Both the position numbers and the translations under genes were made by a program. DNA of 64,000 nucleotides. It comes from Gammaproteobacteria bacterium. GTDB taxonomy: Bacteria > Pseudomonadota > Gammaproteobacteria > Enterobacterales > Alteromonadaceae. The DNA lies in the NCBI GenBank assembly GCA_018222985.1, contig JAAEZG010000005.1, forward strand, positions 124,001 to 188,000, written 5' to 3'. The notes beneath the pieces are model-generated. The model saw only the letters and a program-made list of their open reading frames with translations. It did no database searches and had not been told where the DNA came from. Each line of letters begins with the position of its first letter. The stretch's first letter is position 1. Of this stretch, positions 34,107 through 44,581 are shown in pieces.

Positions 34107-35375
34107 CTAAGCGCCGAACGCCGCTTTGATAATAAAGAAGAAAATAATCGACATAATTGCGCCGGCTGGAAGGGTAACCACCCACGACACAACAATGTTG
34201 CGCACCACACCTAAGTTCAGTGCCGCGATACCACGTGCCATACCTACACCAAGCACCGCGCCAACTAAGGTTTGCGTGGTTGAAATTGGCAAGCCAGTAC
34301 CCGAAGCAATAACCACGGTCGTTGCCGCAGCCAACTCGGCAGCAAAGCCGCGGCTTGGGGTTAAGTGCGTAATGCCTTTACCAATGGTTGCAATAACGCG
34401 GCGGCCCAGCATTGCTAAACCAAGTACGATACCAATGGCGCCGACTGGTAACACCCACCAAGCAAGTTTTGCTTTCGAGGCAATTTCACCGCCGCTTTCA
34501 ACAACGCTAACAACCGCGGCTAACGGCCCGATGGCGTTCGCAACGTCGTTTGAACCGTGCGCGAATGCCATGGCACAAGCGGTAACTATCATCAAAATTG
34601 CAAAAACTTTCTCAACGTTGGTGTAGTGCATATTTTTGTCAGCAGCTGGATCAAACTTCAATCGCATGATTAAAATTTTACCCAAAATACCTACCGCAAT
34701 ACCGATACCAATGGCTAACGTATAGCCTTCGACGCTAGTTAATTCGATACCAACATGTTTCAGACCTTTTTTGATAGTCACTAACGAAATCATGAAGCCT
34801 GTTAATGCCATATAAAAAGGCACGTAACGCTTCGCCATATCCAGTGGCTTGTCACTATCAAAAATAAGCTTCTGAGCACTTAAGAAGACAAAATAAGCAA
34901 TAATACCGGCAATCATTGGGGTAACGACCCAACTACCGATAATACCGAGCACCGAGCCCCAGTTAACCGACTCTACGCCCACACCAACTGCTGAGAAGCC
35001 GACAATGGCGCCAATAATTGAGTGTGTTGTTGATACCGGCCAACCAGCCCAAGAGGCCATCAGCAACCAGGTACCGGCAGCAAGCAGTGAGCCGATCATA
35101 CCGAACACTAATAGTTCTGGCGTATCGACAAAATACGCTGACTCAATAATGCCTTTACGAATGGTTGATGTTACTTCGCCACCGGCTAAATAGGCACCAG
35201 CAAATTCGAAAATCATCGCCACAATAATGGCTTGCTTAATAGTTAGAGCTTTTGAGCCAACCGACGTTCCCATAGCGTTCGCAACGTCGTTAGCACCAAT
35301 ACCCCAGGCCATAAACAAACCAAATACCGCAGCCAGCACGATCAAGGTCATGCTATATGTGGTTAAAATATCCAT
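34107..35375 (-). CDS. Inorganic phosphate transporter, PiT family
   Basis: Low-affinity, cation-coupled phosphate permease of the inner membrane. The 422-residue protein carries the duplicated PiT signature: GIGANDVANAMGTSVGSKAL near residue 26 and AHGSNDVANAIGPLAA near residue 270. A second inverted-repeat motif occurs as GWPVSTTHSIIGAIVG and GLPISTTQTLVGAVLG. About 10-12 membrane segments are present. It lies 15 bases after a DUF47/PhoU-like gene, the common pairing in bacteria, and is followed by a strong terminator. The subtype (phosphate versus metal-phosphate specificity) is not visible. Confidence 0.95.
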   Translation of the reverse strand: MDILTTYSMTLIVLAAVFGLFMAWGIGANDVANAMGTSVGSKALTIKQAIIVAMIFEFAGAYLAGGEVTSTIRKGIIESAYFVDTPELLVFGMIGSLLAAGTWLLMASWAGWPVSTTHSIIGAIVGFSAVGVGVESVNWGSVLGIIGSWVVTPMIAGIIAYFVFLSAQKLIFDSDKPLDMAKRYVPFYMALTGFMISLVTIKKGLKHVGIELTSVEGYTLAIGIGIAVGILGKILIMRLKFDPAADKNMHYTNVEKVFAILMIVTACAMAFAHGSNDVANAIGPLAAVVSVVESGGEIASKAKLAWWVLPVGAIGIVLGLAMLGRRVIATIGKGITHLTPSRGFAAELAAATTVVIASGTGLPISTTQTLVGAVLGVGMARGIAALNLGVVRNIVVSWVVTLPAGAIMSIIFFFIIKAAFGA

Positions 35376-35390
35376 TCAATCTACTCCGAC

Positions 35391-36071
35391 TTAGACTCGT
35401 GCAAGCATGAGCTCGAAACGGGCACCCACGCGCTCGGCTAGGTCGGCTAAATCACCAACCCAATCTAAAATTTGGTACAAGAACATCACATCAAGCGGGC
35501 TCATGTCGTTTTCGAGCGCTCGCAATTGACGACGCAGTTTTACCTGCAACGCGTCAGTGTCTTGTTCAATTTCGTCCAGTTCTGAAATCATTCTGTCAAC
35601 GATGTCGCGCTCGCGGCCTTTAAAGCCAACTTCGAGCAAGTCGTCGAACTCACCGATGGTTTCTTTTGCCTTGTCAGTTGCATCTAAACAACGCGACAAG
35701 TAGGCATCAAAGCCTTCAACCATAGATTCAGGAATTTGCATTTCGCGGCCGGTCATCAAGCCTGAAATGTCTTTGGCTTTGTTGGCAATACGGTCTTGCT
35801 GGGAAACCAACTCAAGTAAGTCAGTACGCTCAACCGGCATAAATAAGCCGCCAGGAAGGTTTAATCGAATTTCGCGTTTTAAATCGTCAGCTGCTTTTTC
35901 TTTTTTGACGATTTCTTTGCGGTGAATTTCTGCTTCACTCCAGTCTCCCTTATAAACAGCCTGGAAGAATGGTTTTAGCGCCATTGCGCAATCATGAACC
36001 TGATCAATATGTTCGATCATCGGTTTAATCGGAGACTTGGCAAACATGCCAAGAAACGAATTTGCAGACAT
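35391..36071 (-). CDS. DUF47 / TIGR00153 PhoU-like protein
   Basis: A 226-residue all-helical cytoplasmic protein of the DUF47 (TIGR00153) family, related to PhoU and found next to Pit genes. Starts MSANSFLGMFAKSPIKPMIEHIDQVHDCA; metal-binding-like acidic helices include WSEAEIHRKEIVKKEKAADDLKREIRLNLPGGLFMPVERTDLLELVSQQDRIANKAKDI-type stretches with repeated E-x3-D patterns. It is the first gene of a two-gene unit with pit and probably modulates its activity (family knowledge plus context). Confidence 0.92.
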   Translation of the reverse strand: MSANSFLGMFAKSPIKPMIEHIDQVHDCAMALKPFFQAVYKGDWSEAEIHRKEIVKKEKAADDLKREIRLNLPGGLFMPVERTDLLELVSQQDRIANKAKDISGLMTGREMQIPESMVEGFDAYLSRCLDATDKAKETIGEFDDLLEVGFKGRERDIVDRMISELDEIEQDTDALQVKLRRQLRALENDMSPLDVMFLYQILDWVGDLADLAERVGARFELMLARV

Positions 36072-36240
36072 AAAAGTTCGCCTTTGTTGCTGCGGAAATT
36101 AACGTAAATTTTAACCTGAATTCAGGTGCGCGAATACTAACGAAGATTTATTTCTCACGCAAAGCCTAAATTAGCTATTGTGGTTAAACAATAACCTAAT
36201 TACTGTATTAGTGTCATGAAAAAATTAAGGATGTTCGCTC

Positions 36241-36987
36241 ATGTTTGAATGGATAATGATGCCCGAGGCGTGGCTTGCTTTACTCACGTTAACCTTGCTC
36301 GAAATTGTATTAGGTATCGACAATATTATTTTTATTTCGATATTGGTTGGCCGGCTACCTGAGTCGCAACGGCAAAAAGCACGGCAACTTGGCTTAATGC
36401 TTGCCATGGGTATGCGTATTGCTCTATTACTCGCAATTGTTTGGGTTATGGGCTTAACGAAGCCGCTGTTTTCCATATTTGAATTAGACTTTTCAGGGCG
36501 CGATTTAATATTGCTTGCCGGCGGTATGTTCTTGCTGGCCAAAAGCACCCTTGAAATTCATCATTCCTTAGAAGGTACCGAAGATCATAAAAGCTCCGGC
36601 AAAACGGCAACCTTCGGTGCAATTATTACTCAAATTGCCGTGATAGATATTGTCTTTTCATTAGACTCTGTCATTACCGCTGTTGGTTTAGTGGAACATG
36701 TCAGCGTCATGATTATTGCCGTTATAGTGGCGGTGTTGGTGATGTTGTTTGCAGCAAAAGCTATTGGCGATTTTGTTGATGCACACCCAACCATCAAAAT
36801 GTTAGCGCTTAGTTTCTTAATACTTATTGGCTTTACATTGGTAGGGGAAGGCCTCGGCTTCCACGTGCCAAAAGGCTATGTGTACTTTGCGATGGCATTT
36901 AGTTTAGGTGTGGAATTATTGAATTTGAAGATACGCAAGAAGCGCCAACCGGTGCATTTGAAGAAACGCTTAGGCGACGAGAGTTAA
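36241..36987 (+). CDS. TerC family membrane protein
   Basis: A 248-residue integral membrane protein of the TerC family. The signature LEIVLGIDNIIFISILVGRLP and the repeated acidic-site motif IDIVFSLDSVITAVGL are both present, giving the two Asp residues thought to bind metal ions within the membrane. Seven membrane segments; the C-terminus is short and basic (LKIRKKRQPVHLKKR). Relatives are linked to manganese export and metallation of exported proteins; tellurite resistance is a historical name. It stands alone with its own promoter region (36072-36240, AT-rich, no recognised operator). Confidence 0.9.
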   Translation: MFEWIMMPEAWLALLTLTLLEIVLGIDNIIFISILVGRLPESQRQKARQLGLMLAMGMRIALLLAIVWVMGLTKPLFSIFELDFSGRDLILLAGGMFLLAKSTLEIHHSLEGTEDHKSSGKTATFGAIITQIAVIDIVFSLDSVITAVGLVEHVSVMIIAVIVAVLVMLFAAKAIGDFVDAHPTIKMLALSFLILIGFTLVGEGLGFHVPKGYVYFAMAFSLGVELLNLKIRKKRQPVHLKKRLGDES

Positions 36988-37004
36988 TCTCGCCGCCTTT
37001 GCTT
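36973..37004 (+). terminator. Terminator overlapping the TerC stop codon
   Basis: GGCGACGAGA-GTTAA-TCTCGCCGCC, a 10-pair stem with one mismatch, followed by TTTGCTTT. The loop contains the stop codon. Confidence 0.65.
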
Positions 37005-37006
37005 TA

Positions 37007-37804
37007 TTAAAATGAATAAACCAATGTGACAGCTGTTTCTGTATCAAGCTTCTCTTTGGTCGCATCTTCAAGATACGAGTTGTGGTTTGCTGCTACTGAA
37101 AATTTCAATGCCAAAGACGAATTCACGTTGGCAGAAATCGACATTTCTGCGCGTGTTTTGGTATTTTCTTCACCAACTTCAGACGAAGCTAGCGCATTGA
37201 ATTTAGAGTTTTTGCTGATATCCCAAACTAGGTTGCCAGCAAAACGAACAATCACACTACTTTCTTGCTCTTGCGGTACACCGTTTACAATCGGTTTATT
37301 CACCGAGTAACCCGGGCCCACTTCATAATCGGCATATAAGCTTTCGCTGTAACGGTAACGCGCACCATAACCAACAGCCAAAGTGCCTTGGTATTCATAA
37401 CCGCTAAACTTGTCTTCTTCATACGAGCCAAAAACAAACACAGACGAACGGCTGTCTGGGTTAAATTTGTAGTTACTTTGACCTGAAACGAAGGTTTTGT
37501 CGCCGGTTAAAATTGAGTCGCCAGTGGCCTGATCAATTTGCTTAGAGCGATAATAATCAATCACCCCTTTGTGACGCCAATTTTCAAAGTCACGAGCTAA
37601 GTTTAATTTAGCCTTGAAGGTTTCAGTTTCAGTGTTACCCGAAGTAAATAATAACCCCACTTCCGCGCTAGCATCCCACTCTTTCTTTTCGGTGGTGTCT
37701 AGATCGCTCGCGTCGTCATACATGAAGATACTTGCTGAGGCAGGCATTACTGCACAAACTGTAAGAGTTGCCGCTACGGCAATGACTGAATTTTTGAAGC
37801 GCAC
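37007..37804 (-). CDS. DUF481 outer-membrane protein
   Basis: A 265-residue exported protein of the DUF481 (YdiY-like) family, predicted outer-membrane beta-barrel. A signal peptide (AVAATLTVCAVMPASA) is followed by WDASAEVGLLFTSGNTETETFKAKLNLARDFENWRHKG, a characteristic DUF481 opening. Alternating beta strands run to a final C-terminal strand TAVTLVYSF ending in Phe, the standard barrel assembly signal. Function unknown; homologues are sometimes acid-inducible. Single gene convergent to TerC. Confidence 0.9.
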   Translation of the reverse strand: MRFKNSVIAVAATLTVCAVMPASASIFMYDDASDLDTTEKKEWDASAEVGLLFTSGNTETETFKAKLNLARDFENWRHKGVIDYYRSKQIDQATGDSILTGDKTFVSGQSNYKFNPDSRSSVFVFGSYEEDKFSGYEYQGTLAVGYGARYRYSESLYADYEVGPGYSVNKPIVNGVPQEQESSVIVRFAGNLVWDISKNSKFNALASSEVGEENTKTRAEMSISANVNSSLALKFSVAANHNSYLEDATKEKLDTETAVTLVYSF

Positions 37805-37840
37805 GCGATTCCCCCTAATCCATTTTCGTTTGTAAACGCC

Positions 37841-37880
37841 AAAAGACGCCTTATTGGCGTAATTATAACCGATAAGGCGC
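37841..37880 (-). terminator. Probable terminator of the tkt-epd-pgk-fba run
   Basis: Minus-strand CGCCTTAT ... ATAAGGCG (eight pairs, 17-base loop) followed by TCTTTTGG, about 20 bases past the fba stop. The T tract is short, so confidence is moderate. Confidence 0.55.
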
Positions 37881-37897
37881 TATTAACTAACCCCGAA

Positions 37898-38962
37898 TTA
37901 ATTCACTTTAGCGTCTAATTCGCCCCGTTCGTAGCGCTTGAACATTTCTTCAAGCGACACAGGCTTAATTTTGCTGGCTTGTCCGGCACAGCCAAACGCT
38001 TCGTAGCGAGCTTTACAAATTTCGTACATAGCATCGGTTGATGCTTTCAAATATTTGCGTGGGTCAAAGTTACTGGTGTTCTGCGCCAAGTGGCGACGAA
38101 TGGCACCTGTTGATGCTAAACGCAAGTCGGTATCAATGTTGACCTTACGTACACCATGCTTGATGCCTTCAGCGATTTGCTCAACCGGAACACCGTAAGT
38201 TTCTGGAATTTCGCCACCAAATTCGTTAATAACTTTCAGCCATTCTTGTGGCACCGAAGACGAACCATGCATCACCAAATGGGTGTTTGGAATACGCTTG
38301 TGGATTTCTTTAATGCGGTCAATCGCTAGAATGTCACCCGTTGGTGGACGTGAGAACTTGTATGCACCGTGCGAAGTACCACATGCGATGGCCAAGGCAT
38401 CAACATTGGTTGCACGAACAAATTCTGCCGCTTCTTCTGGGTCAGTTAACAACTGATCATGGGTTAACTTACCTTCAGCACCCACGCCATCTTCTTCGCC
38501 AGCTTCACCGGTTTCAAGTGAGCCAAGCACGCCAATTTCGCCTTCCACAGACACGCCGCAAGCATGGGCCATGGCGACGGCTTCGCGCGTAACGCGTACG
38601 TTGTAATCATAGTCAGCAGGCGTTTTGCCGTCTTCTTTTAATGAACCGTCCATCATAACCGAGCTAAAGCCCAATTGAATTGAACGCTGACAAATGGCTG
38701 GTGAGGTACCGTGATCTTGGTGCATAACCACAGGAATGTGCGGCCACTCTTCAATGGCAGCCAAAATAAGGTGACGCAAAAATGGTGCGCCCGCGTAGCT
38801 ACGTGCGCCAGCTGAAGCCTGCACGATTACTGGGCTATCTGTTGCATCTGCTGCTTCCATAATGGCGCGCATTTGCTCAAGGTTGTTCACATTGAATGCT
38901 GGAACACCGTAGTTGTTTTCAGCTGCGTGGTCGAGCAACTGACGTAATGAAATTAATGCCAT
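37898..38962 (-). CDS. fba: Class II fructose-bisphosphate aldolase
   Basis: Zinc-dependent aldolase that interconverts fructose-1,6-bisphosphate with DHAP and glyceraldehyde-3-phosphate. The 354-residue protein starts [30 protein letters not shown]. Visible motifs are the metal-binding [45 protein letters not shown] and [10 protein letters not shown], which correspond to the long (Calvin-cycle/CbbA-like) class II subgroup rather than the short FbaA. It ends the tkt-epd-pgk-fba run, so central carbon flux genes are co-located; the pgk-fba gap is 37 bases. Confidence 0.96.
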   Translation of the reverse strand: MALISLRQLLDHAAENNYGVPAFNVNNLEQMRAIMEAADATDSPVIVQASAGARSYAGAPFLRHLILAAIEEWPHIPVVMHQDHGTSPAICQRSIQLGFSSVMMDGSLKEDGKTPADYDYNVRVTREAVAMAHACGVSVEGEIGVLGSLETGEAGEEDGVGAEGKLTHDQLLTDPEEAAEFVRATNVDALAIACGTSHGAYKFSRPPTGDILAIDRIKEIHKRIPNTHLVMHGSSSVPQEWLKVINEFGGEIPETYGVPVEQIAEGIKHGVRKVNIDTDLRLASTGAIRRHLAQNTSNFDPRKYLKASTDAMYEICKARYEAFGCAGQASKIKPVSLEEMFKRYERGELDAKVN

Positions 38963-38999
38963 CTGTAGGTTCTCCTAATATCCTATTGGGTTTGGCTAG

Positions 39000-40184
39000 T
39001 TAGCCATTTAATGCGCGTTCTTCCAGAATCGCGACTGCAGGTAATTTTTTACCTTCTAAAAACTCTAAAAATGCGCCGCCACCGGTTGAGATATAACTGA
39101 TTTTATCAGCGATACCATACTTATCAATGGCTGCAAGGGTATCACCGCCGCCGGCTATTGAAAATGCCTTACTATTCGCAATGGCGTTAGCTAGGGCTTT
39201 TGTGCCTGCACCAAATTGGTCAAATTCAAAGACGCCCACCGGGCCATTCCATACAATTGTACCGGCTTGCTCTAAAATTTTAGCAAAGGCTGCGGCGGTA
39301 TCTGGCCCGATATCAAACACCATATCGTCATTTGCGATGGTGTTGACAGCTTTGGTTTCGGCTACGGCTGCTTCGCTAAACTCTTTACCGGTAACCACAT
39401 CGCTGGGTAGCGGAATATCGCCACCTTTAGCCTGTGCGGCAGCAACCAAACGCTTGGCTTCATCGATTAAGTCTTCTTCATACAATGATTTGCCAACATT
39501 ATGGCCAGCGGCTGCAATAAAGGTATTGGCAATGCCGCCACCGACAATAAGCTGGTCAACAACGCCTGAAAGCGACTCTAACACCGTTAGTTTAGTCGAA
39601 ACTTTCGAACCACCCACAATAGCCACCAACGGACGCGCAGGGTTCGCCAGTGCCTTACCTAAGGCATCAAGTTCAGCCGCAAGTAGTGGCCCCGCACAGG
39701 CCACATCGGCATATTTCGCCACACCGTGGGTTGACGCTTGGGCGCGATGCGCAGTACCAAATGCGTCCATGACGAACACGTCACACAAGGCTGCTAGCTG
39801 CTGTGCCAACGTGTCGTCGTTTTTCTTTTCGCCTTTGTTAAAACGAACGTTCTCGAATACCACCACTTCGTTGCTATTCACTTCAACGCCATTTAGATAA
39901 TCACTCACTAGGCGCACAGGAACGTCTAAAGCATTGTTTAAGTAATCAACAACCGGCTGCAATGACGCTTCAGCATCAAAAGAGCCTTCTTCAGGTCGAC
40001 CTAAATGCGACATCACCATCACTTTTGCGCCGCCGTCTAATGCTGCTTGAATGGTTGGGATTGCCGCGCGCAAACGCGCATCGGAAGCGACCTTGCCTTG
40101 TTTAATCGGCACGTTCAGGTCTTCGCGAATTAATACGCGCAAGCCTTCAAGATCTAAATCTGACATTGTAATAACGGATGACAT
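39000..40184 (-). CDS. pgk: Phosphoglycerate kinase
   Basis: Transfers phosphate from 1,3-bisphosphoglycerate to ADP in glycolysis. I start at ATG 40184 ([31 protein letters not shown] site), which gives 394 residues, the usual length; the tracked start is 12 codons longer. N-domain substrate residues are in SHLGRPEEG and [10 protein letters not shown]. The hinge and nucleotide site are in [38 protein letters not shown] and the GGGDTLAAI loop. Downstream neighbour of epd (19-base gap from the new start) and upstream of fba. Confidence 0.97.
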   Translation of the reverse strand: MSSVITMSDLDLEGLRVLIREDLNVPIKQGKVASDARLRAAIPTIQAALDGGAKVMVMSHLGRPEEGSFDAEASLQPVVDYLNNALDVPVRLVSDYLNGVEVNSNEVVVFENVRFNKGEKKNDDTLAQQLAALCDVFVMDAFGTAHRAQASTHGVAKYADVACAGPLLAAELDALGKALANPARPLVAIVGGSKVSTKLTVLESLSGVVDQLIVGGGIANTFIAAAGHNVGKSLYEEDLIDEAKRLVAAAQAKGGDIPLPSDVVTGKEFSEAAVAETKAVNTIANDDMVFDIGPDTAAAFAKILEQAGTIVWNGPVGVFEFDQFGAGTKALANAIANSKAFSIAGGGDTLAAIDKYGIADKISYISTGGGAFLEFLEGKKLPAVAILEERALNG

Positions 40185-40203
40185 ACCTTTGCCTCGTCGC
40201 TGA

Positions 40204-41232
40204 TTAATTGTTCTGTGCAAGCATAACTTGCGCAGTGTCTAACATTCGGTTTGCAAATCCCCACTCGTTGTCGCACCAACACAACACCTTAATGAGGCGC
40301 TTGTCGGCTACGCGCGTCTGCGTACCATCAACAATGCTTGAGCGTGGATCATGGTTAAAATCTATCGATACCAAGGGCTCGTCTACAAACCCGAGAATTT
40401 GCGCCTGGTGTCCACGCGCGGCTTCGGCCAAAACCTGATTGACCTGCTCAACGGTCACTGGCGTGTTCACGGTCACGCTTAAGTCCATCGCCGTGACGTT
40501 GGTGGTTGGTACGCGTACTTGTATGGCCTCAAAGCGCCCAGCAAACTTCGGCAGAATGCGCTCAATGCCGCGCGCTAAGCGGGTATCCACTGGAATGATT
40601 GAACGCCCTGCTGCGCGCGCTAAGCGCGGATCGCTATGATAAGCATCAATCACTTGCTGGTCATGCATCGCCGCATGAATAGTAGTAATGGCCCCACTGT
40701 CGATGCCAAACGCTTGGTCGAGTACCTGAATAACCGGCACAATGCAGTTGGTGGTGCACGAACCGTTCGATACCCAACGATGCTCTGCCGACAAGTCGTC
40801 GCTATTCACCCCGAAAATTGCGGTAAAGTCCAAATCTGGCGCGCCTGGCTGCGAGAATAAGACGCGTGGCACGCCAATATCCTCATAGGCTTGACCATGC
40901 TCTCGGGTGCCGTGCACACCGGTGCAATCAAGCACGATATCGACATTTAATTGAGCCCACTCAAGGTCGCGAATTTCACTATCCGCAGACACGCGAATAA
41001 GGTCATCACAAACGCGCATGTGGTGTGCACTTTCAACCACTACCGGGTATTGGAAACGACCATGGCTGGTATCGTACTTCAGCAAATGGGTCATGGCCTC
41101 TACCGGAGCAAGTTCGTTAATTGCCACCACTTCTATGTGCTGGCGATAACCTCGCTCGTAAAGCGCCCGCAGAATGTTCCGGCCAATACGACCAAATCCA
41201 TTTATAGCAATTCTTGCGGGAGCTTGACTCAT
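40204..41232 (-). CDS. epd: Erythrose-4-phosphate dehydrogenase
   Basis: NAD-dependent oxidation of erythrose-4-phosphate to 4-phosphoerythronate, first step of the DXP-dependent vitamin B6 pathway. It looks like [24 protein letters not shown] at the NAD fold and the catalytic Cys in SNGSCTTNC. Epd-specific features are [21 protein letters not shown] and [20 protein letters not shown], and its position between tkt and pgk is classical for epd (gapB). It overlaps the end of tkt by four bases. pdxA, a later enzyme of the same pathway, lies near 61.4 kb. Confidence 0.93.
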   Translation of the reverse strand: MSQAPARIAINGFGRIGRNILRALYERGYRQHIEVVAINELAPVEAMTHLLKYDTSHGRFQYPVVVESAHHMRVCDDLIRVSADSEIRDLEWAQLNVDIVLDCTGVHGTREHGQAYEDIGVPRVLFSQPGAPDLDFTAIFGVNSDDLSAEHRWVSNGSCTTNCIVPVIQVLDQAFGIDSGAITTIHAAMHDQQVIDAYHSDPRLARAAGRSIIPVDTRLARGIERILPKFAGRFEAIQVRVPTTNVTAMDLSVTVNTPVTVEQVNQVLAEAARGHQAQILGFVDEPLVSIDFNHDPRSSIVDGTQTRVADKRLIKVLCWCDNEWGFANRMLDTAQVMLAQNN

Positions 41233-43241
41233 GCGTTTAGCAATTCCTGCGCAATGGCGACGATGTTTTCTTCCGTGAAACCAAAATGCTTAAACAATTC
41301 ATTAGCCGGTGCCGACTCACCAAAGGTTGTCATGCCGACAATGCGCCCCTGCAAGCCAACATACTTGAACCAGTAATCCGCAATGCCGGCCTCAATCGCG
41401 ATACGCTTGCTTACTGAGCTTGGGAGTACACTTTCACGGTATTCGGCGTCTTGCTTGTCAAACACATCAGTCGCTGGCATTGACACCACGCGCACCTTTG
41501 TACCTTGCTGTTGCAAGGAATTCGCCGCCTGCACGGCTAATGCCACTTCTGAACCTGTGGCAATTAAAATAAGCTCTGGGGTGCCCGAGCAATCAACCAG
41601 CACGTAACCACCGCGTTCAATGTTGGCCACTTGCTCAGTAGTGCGCTGTTGTTGCGCCAAGTTTTGACGGCTAAAAATTAACGCTGTTGGGCCATCTTGA
41701 CGCTGCACCGCATATTTCCATGCCACTGCAGACTCAACTTGGTCACAAGGGCGCCAAGTGCTCAAGTTTGGTGTCATACGCAGGCTAGCAATTTGTTCAA
41801 CTGGCTGATGGGTCGGCCCGTCTTCACCTAAGCCAATAGAATCATGGGTATAGACAAAAATACTGCGCTGCTTCATGAGTGCGGCCATGCGCACTGCATT
41901 ACGGGCGTATTCCATAAACATTAAGAAGGTCGCGCCGTACGGAGCAAAACCACCATGCAACGCAATACCGTTCATAATGGCTGACATACCAAATTCACGA
42001 ACGCCATAGAAAATATAATTACCATTGGCGTCGTCTTTACTGACACCTTTTGAACCGCTCCACAGGGTTAAGTTCGAGCCCGCTAAGTCAGCCGAACCGC
42101 CTAATAATTCTGGTAACAACGGGCCGTATGCATTCAAGGCGTTCTGTGATGCTTTGCGGCTGGCAATATCTGCCGGCTCAGCCTGTAATTTGGCAATGTA
42201 GTCGTTGGCTTGCTGCGCAAAATCAGCGGGCAGCTCACCGCTTAAACGGCGCTTAAGTTCAGCTGCAAGCTCTGGATACGCCGCTGCATAGGCCTCAAAG
42301 CGCTTATTCCAGTCTTGTTCAAGCGCATTGCCTTGCTCTTTAGCCGACCAAGCAGCGTAAACATCGGCTGGCACTTCAAATGGACCATGCTGCCAACCTA
42401 ATTGCTTGCGTGCGGCAGCAATTTCGTCAGCACCTAAGGGGGCGCCATGACAGCTTTCTGTGCCTTGTTTGTTGGGTGCGCCGAAGCCAATAATGGTTTT
42501 ACAAATGATCAAGGTCGGCTTATCGGTCACTTGGCGTGCAGCCTCAATAGCGGCTTTTACGGCGCCAGCATCGTGGCCATCAACATCAGCGATAACGTGC
42601 CAGTTATAGGCTTCAAAACGCTTCACCGTGTCATCGGTAAACCAGCCTTCTACTTCACCATCAATCGAAATGCCGTTGTCGTCATAAAACGCAATTAATT
42701 TACCAAGGCCTAAGGTACCCGCTAGTGAACAGGCTTCATGCGAAATGCCTTCCATTAAGCAACCGTCACCTAAAAAGGTGTAGGTATAATGATCGACAAT
42801 ATCGTGCTCTGGACGATTAAACTGCGCGGCAAGAACTTTTTCTGCTAACGCCATACCTACTGCATTGGTAACACCTTGGCCTAACGGGCCGGTGGTGGTT
42901 TCAATGCCTGGGGCATAGCCGTATTCAGGGTGACCTGGGGTTTTTGAATGCAACTGACGGAAGTTTTTCAGTTCGCTGATATCTAAATCATAGCCGGTTA
43001 AATGCAGCAATGAATAAATCAACATAGAACCGTGACCGTTTGATAATACAAAGCGGTCACGGTCAGCCCAATTCGGGTTTGCGGGGTTGTGTTTCAGGTA
43101 ATCGCGCCACAGTACTTCGGCAATATCAGCCATGCCCATTGGTGCGCCAGGATGCCCTGAATTAGCCTGTTGTACGGCATCCATGCTCAGTGCGCGGATA
43201 GCGTTAGCTAGATATTTTCGCTCAGTTACTGCAGTCGTCAT
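41229..43241 (-). CDS. tkt: Transketolase
   Basis: Thiamine-diphosphate enzyme of the pentose phosphate pathway, moving two-carbon ketol units; it also supplies erythrose-4-phosphate, the substrate of Epd encoded next. The 670-residue protein has the ThDP motif [32 protein letters not shown], the substrate histidines in [15 protein letters not shown], and [18 protein letters not shown] in the pyrimidine domain. The C-terminal domain starts [14 protein letters not shown]. First gene of the tkt-epd-pgk-fba run. Confidence 0.97.
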   Translation of the reverse strand: MTTAVTERKYLANAIRALSMDAVQQANSGHPGAPMGMADIAEVLWRDYLKHNPANPNWADRDRFVLSNGHGSMLIYSLLHLTGYDLDISELKNFRQLHSKTPGHPEYGYAPGIETTTGPLGQGVTNAVGMALAEKVLAAQFNRPEHDIVDHYTYTFLGDGCLMEGISHEACSLAGTLGLGKLIAFYDDNGISIDGEVEGWFTDDTVKRFEAYNWHVIADVDGHDAGAVKAAIEAARQVTDKPTLIICKTIIGFGAPNKQGTESCHGAPLGADEIAAARKQLGWQHGPFEVPADVYAAWSAKEQGNALEQDWNKRFEAYAAAYPELAAELKRRLSGELPADFAQQANDYIAKLQAEPADIASRKASQNALNAYGPLLPELLGGSADLAGSNLTLWSGSKGVSKDDANGNYIFYGVREFGMSAIMNGIALHGGFAPYGATFLMFMEYARNAVRMAALMKQRSIFVYTHDSIGLGEDGPTHQPVEQIASLRMTPNLSTWRPCDQVESAVAWKYAVQRQDGPTALIFSRQNLAQQQRTTEQVANIERGGYVLVDCSGTPELILIATGSEVALAVQAANSLQQQGTKVRVVSMPATDVFDKQDAEYRESVLPSSVSKRIAIEAGIADYWFKYVGLQGRIVGMTTFGESAPANELFKHFGFTEENIVAIAQELLNA

Positions 43242-43308
43242 AACAAAACCCCGAATCTATTGCATAAAAGATGCGCGTATTCTCCACAATTCGGGGCCTT
43301 GACGCAAA

Positions 43309-44457
43309 TTAGATATCAGCTAAAAGCGCTTCAACCTTGTCGGTTTTCTCCCACGGGAACTCGTCGCGGCCAAAATGACCATACGCGGCTGTAGGCAGAT
43401 AAATCGGACGCTCTAGGTCTAGCATTTGAATCAAGCCATAGGGGCGCAAATCAAAATGCTTACGCACCAAAGCAATCAGTTTTTCTTCGCTGTGTGCACT
43501 GGTACCAAAGGTTTCAATACTAATTGATGTTGGCTCTGCCACACCAATGGCATACGACACCTGAATTTCCACACGATCAGCAAGGCCGGCAGCAACCAAG
43601 TTCTTGGCAACATAACGAGCCGCATAAGCCGCGCTGCGGTCAACTTTCGATGGGTCTTTGCCTGAGAACGCGCCACCACCATGGCGAGCCATACCACCGT
43701 ATGTATCAACGATGATTTTGCGCCCAGTTAATCCGCAATCGCCCATAGGGCCACCGATTACAAATTTACCGGTTGGATTAATAAAAATACGATCTTGGCT
43801 TGGCGGGAACCATTCCGCTGGAAGTACCGGCTTAATGATGGTTTCGATAACAGCTTCACGGAGATCTTTCTGACTAATGTCTTGGTCGTGCTGAGTTGAC
43901 AGCACTACTGCGTCAATACCAACAGGCTTGCCGTCTTCGTACACAAACGTCAATTGTGACTTCGCATCGGGGCGCAACCACGGTAAGGTGCCGTTCTTGC
44001 GCACTTCCGCTTGACGCTGCACTAAACGATGAGCATAGGTAATAGGTGCTGGCATCAGCACATCGGTTTCGTTCGATGCGTAACCAAACATCAGACCTTG
44101 GTCGCCAGCCCCTTGTTCTTCTGGGCTTGCTCGGTCAACGCCTTGATTAATATCGGGTGACTGCTTACCAATGGCATTTAACACGGCACACGAATCTGCA
44201 TCAAAGCCCATATCCGAATGCACATAGCCAATTTCACGCACGGTATTACGCGTAATTTCTTCAATGTCGACCCATGCGTTTGTATTGATTTCACCACCAA
44301 CTAACACCATTCCGGTTTTCACAAAGGTTTCACACGCCACACGTGCTTTGGGGTCTTGCGTCAAAATGGCGTCAAGTACCGCATCTGAAATTTGGTCGGC
44401 GATTTTATCTGGGTGCCCTTCTGAAACTGACTCAGAAGTAAATAAATGCTTTGCCAT
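43309..44457 (-). CDS. metK: S-adenosylmethionine synthetase
   Basis: Makes SAM from methionine and ATP. ATG 44457 ([21 protein letters not shown]) is the normal MetK start and gives 382 residues; the tracked version adds 15 residues of unlikely sequence. Motifs: GHPDK for ATP/Mg, [15 protein letters not shown], and the P-loop-like [26 protein letters not shown]. No SAM riboswitch or Met box was recognised upstream; the upstream gap holds the terminator of the alcohol dehydrogenase gene. It lies 67 bases from the tkt start on the same strand. Confidence 0.97.
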   Translation of the reverse strand: MAKHLFTSESVSEGHPDKIADQISDAVLDAILTQDPKARVACETFVKTGMVLVGGEINTNAWVDIEEITRNTVREIGYVHSDMGFDADSCAVLNAIGKQSPDINQGVDRASPEEQGAGDQGLMFGYASNETDVLMPAPITYAHRLVQRQAEVRKNGTLPWLRPDAKSQLTFVYEDGKPVGIDAVVLSTQHDQDISQKDLREAVIETIIKPVLPAEWFPPSQDRIFINPTGKFVIGGPMGDCGLTGRKIIVDTYGGMARHGGGAFSGKDPSKVDRSAAYAARYVAKNLVAAGLADRVEIQVSYAIGVAEPTSISIETFGTSAHSEEKLIALVRKHFDLRPYGLIQMLDLERPIYLPTAAYGHFGRDEFPWEKTDKVEALLADI

Positions 44458-44514
44458 GCGCTGCAATCTCTTGTTGGTTATTTCGGGCAAACGTTTTGCC
44501 AATACAAATTAAGA

Positions 44515-44556
44515 ACTAAAAAAGTGGGCGTAGTTTATCGAAACTGAGCCCACTTT
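44515..44556 (-). terminator. Terminator after the alcohol dehydrogenase gene
   Basis: Minus-strand AAAGTGGGC ... GCCCACTTT with an inner AGTTT/AAACT stem closed by a four-base loop, followed by TTTTTTAG. An unusually long two-part stem separating the dehydrogenase from metK. Confidence 0.9.
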
Positions 44557-44581
44557 TCTACATTTAGACGTCTAAAAGTCT

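Noticed and set aside
34126-34626. 166-codon ORF antisense to pit
   Set aside because: Shadow frame opposite a well-identified permease; composition is biased and no ribosome site is seen.
39127-39900. 257-codon ORF antisense to pgk
   Set aside because: Low-complexity Ala/Ser/Pro/Thr translation typical of a shadow frame opposite a strongly coding gene; pgk is unambiguous.
44457-44581. SAM riboswitch or Met-repressor site upstream of metK
   Set aside because: The strong hairpin there is a terminator of the upstream dehydrogenase gene; no SAM-aptamer core or AGACGTCT-type tandem boxes were recognised. TAGACGTCTA at 44566 is a single palindrome, insufficient for a MetJ array.
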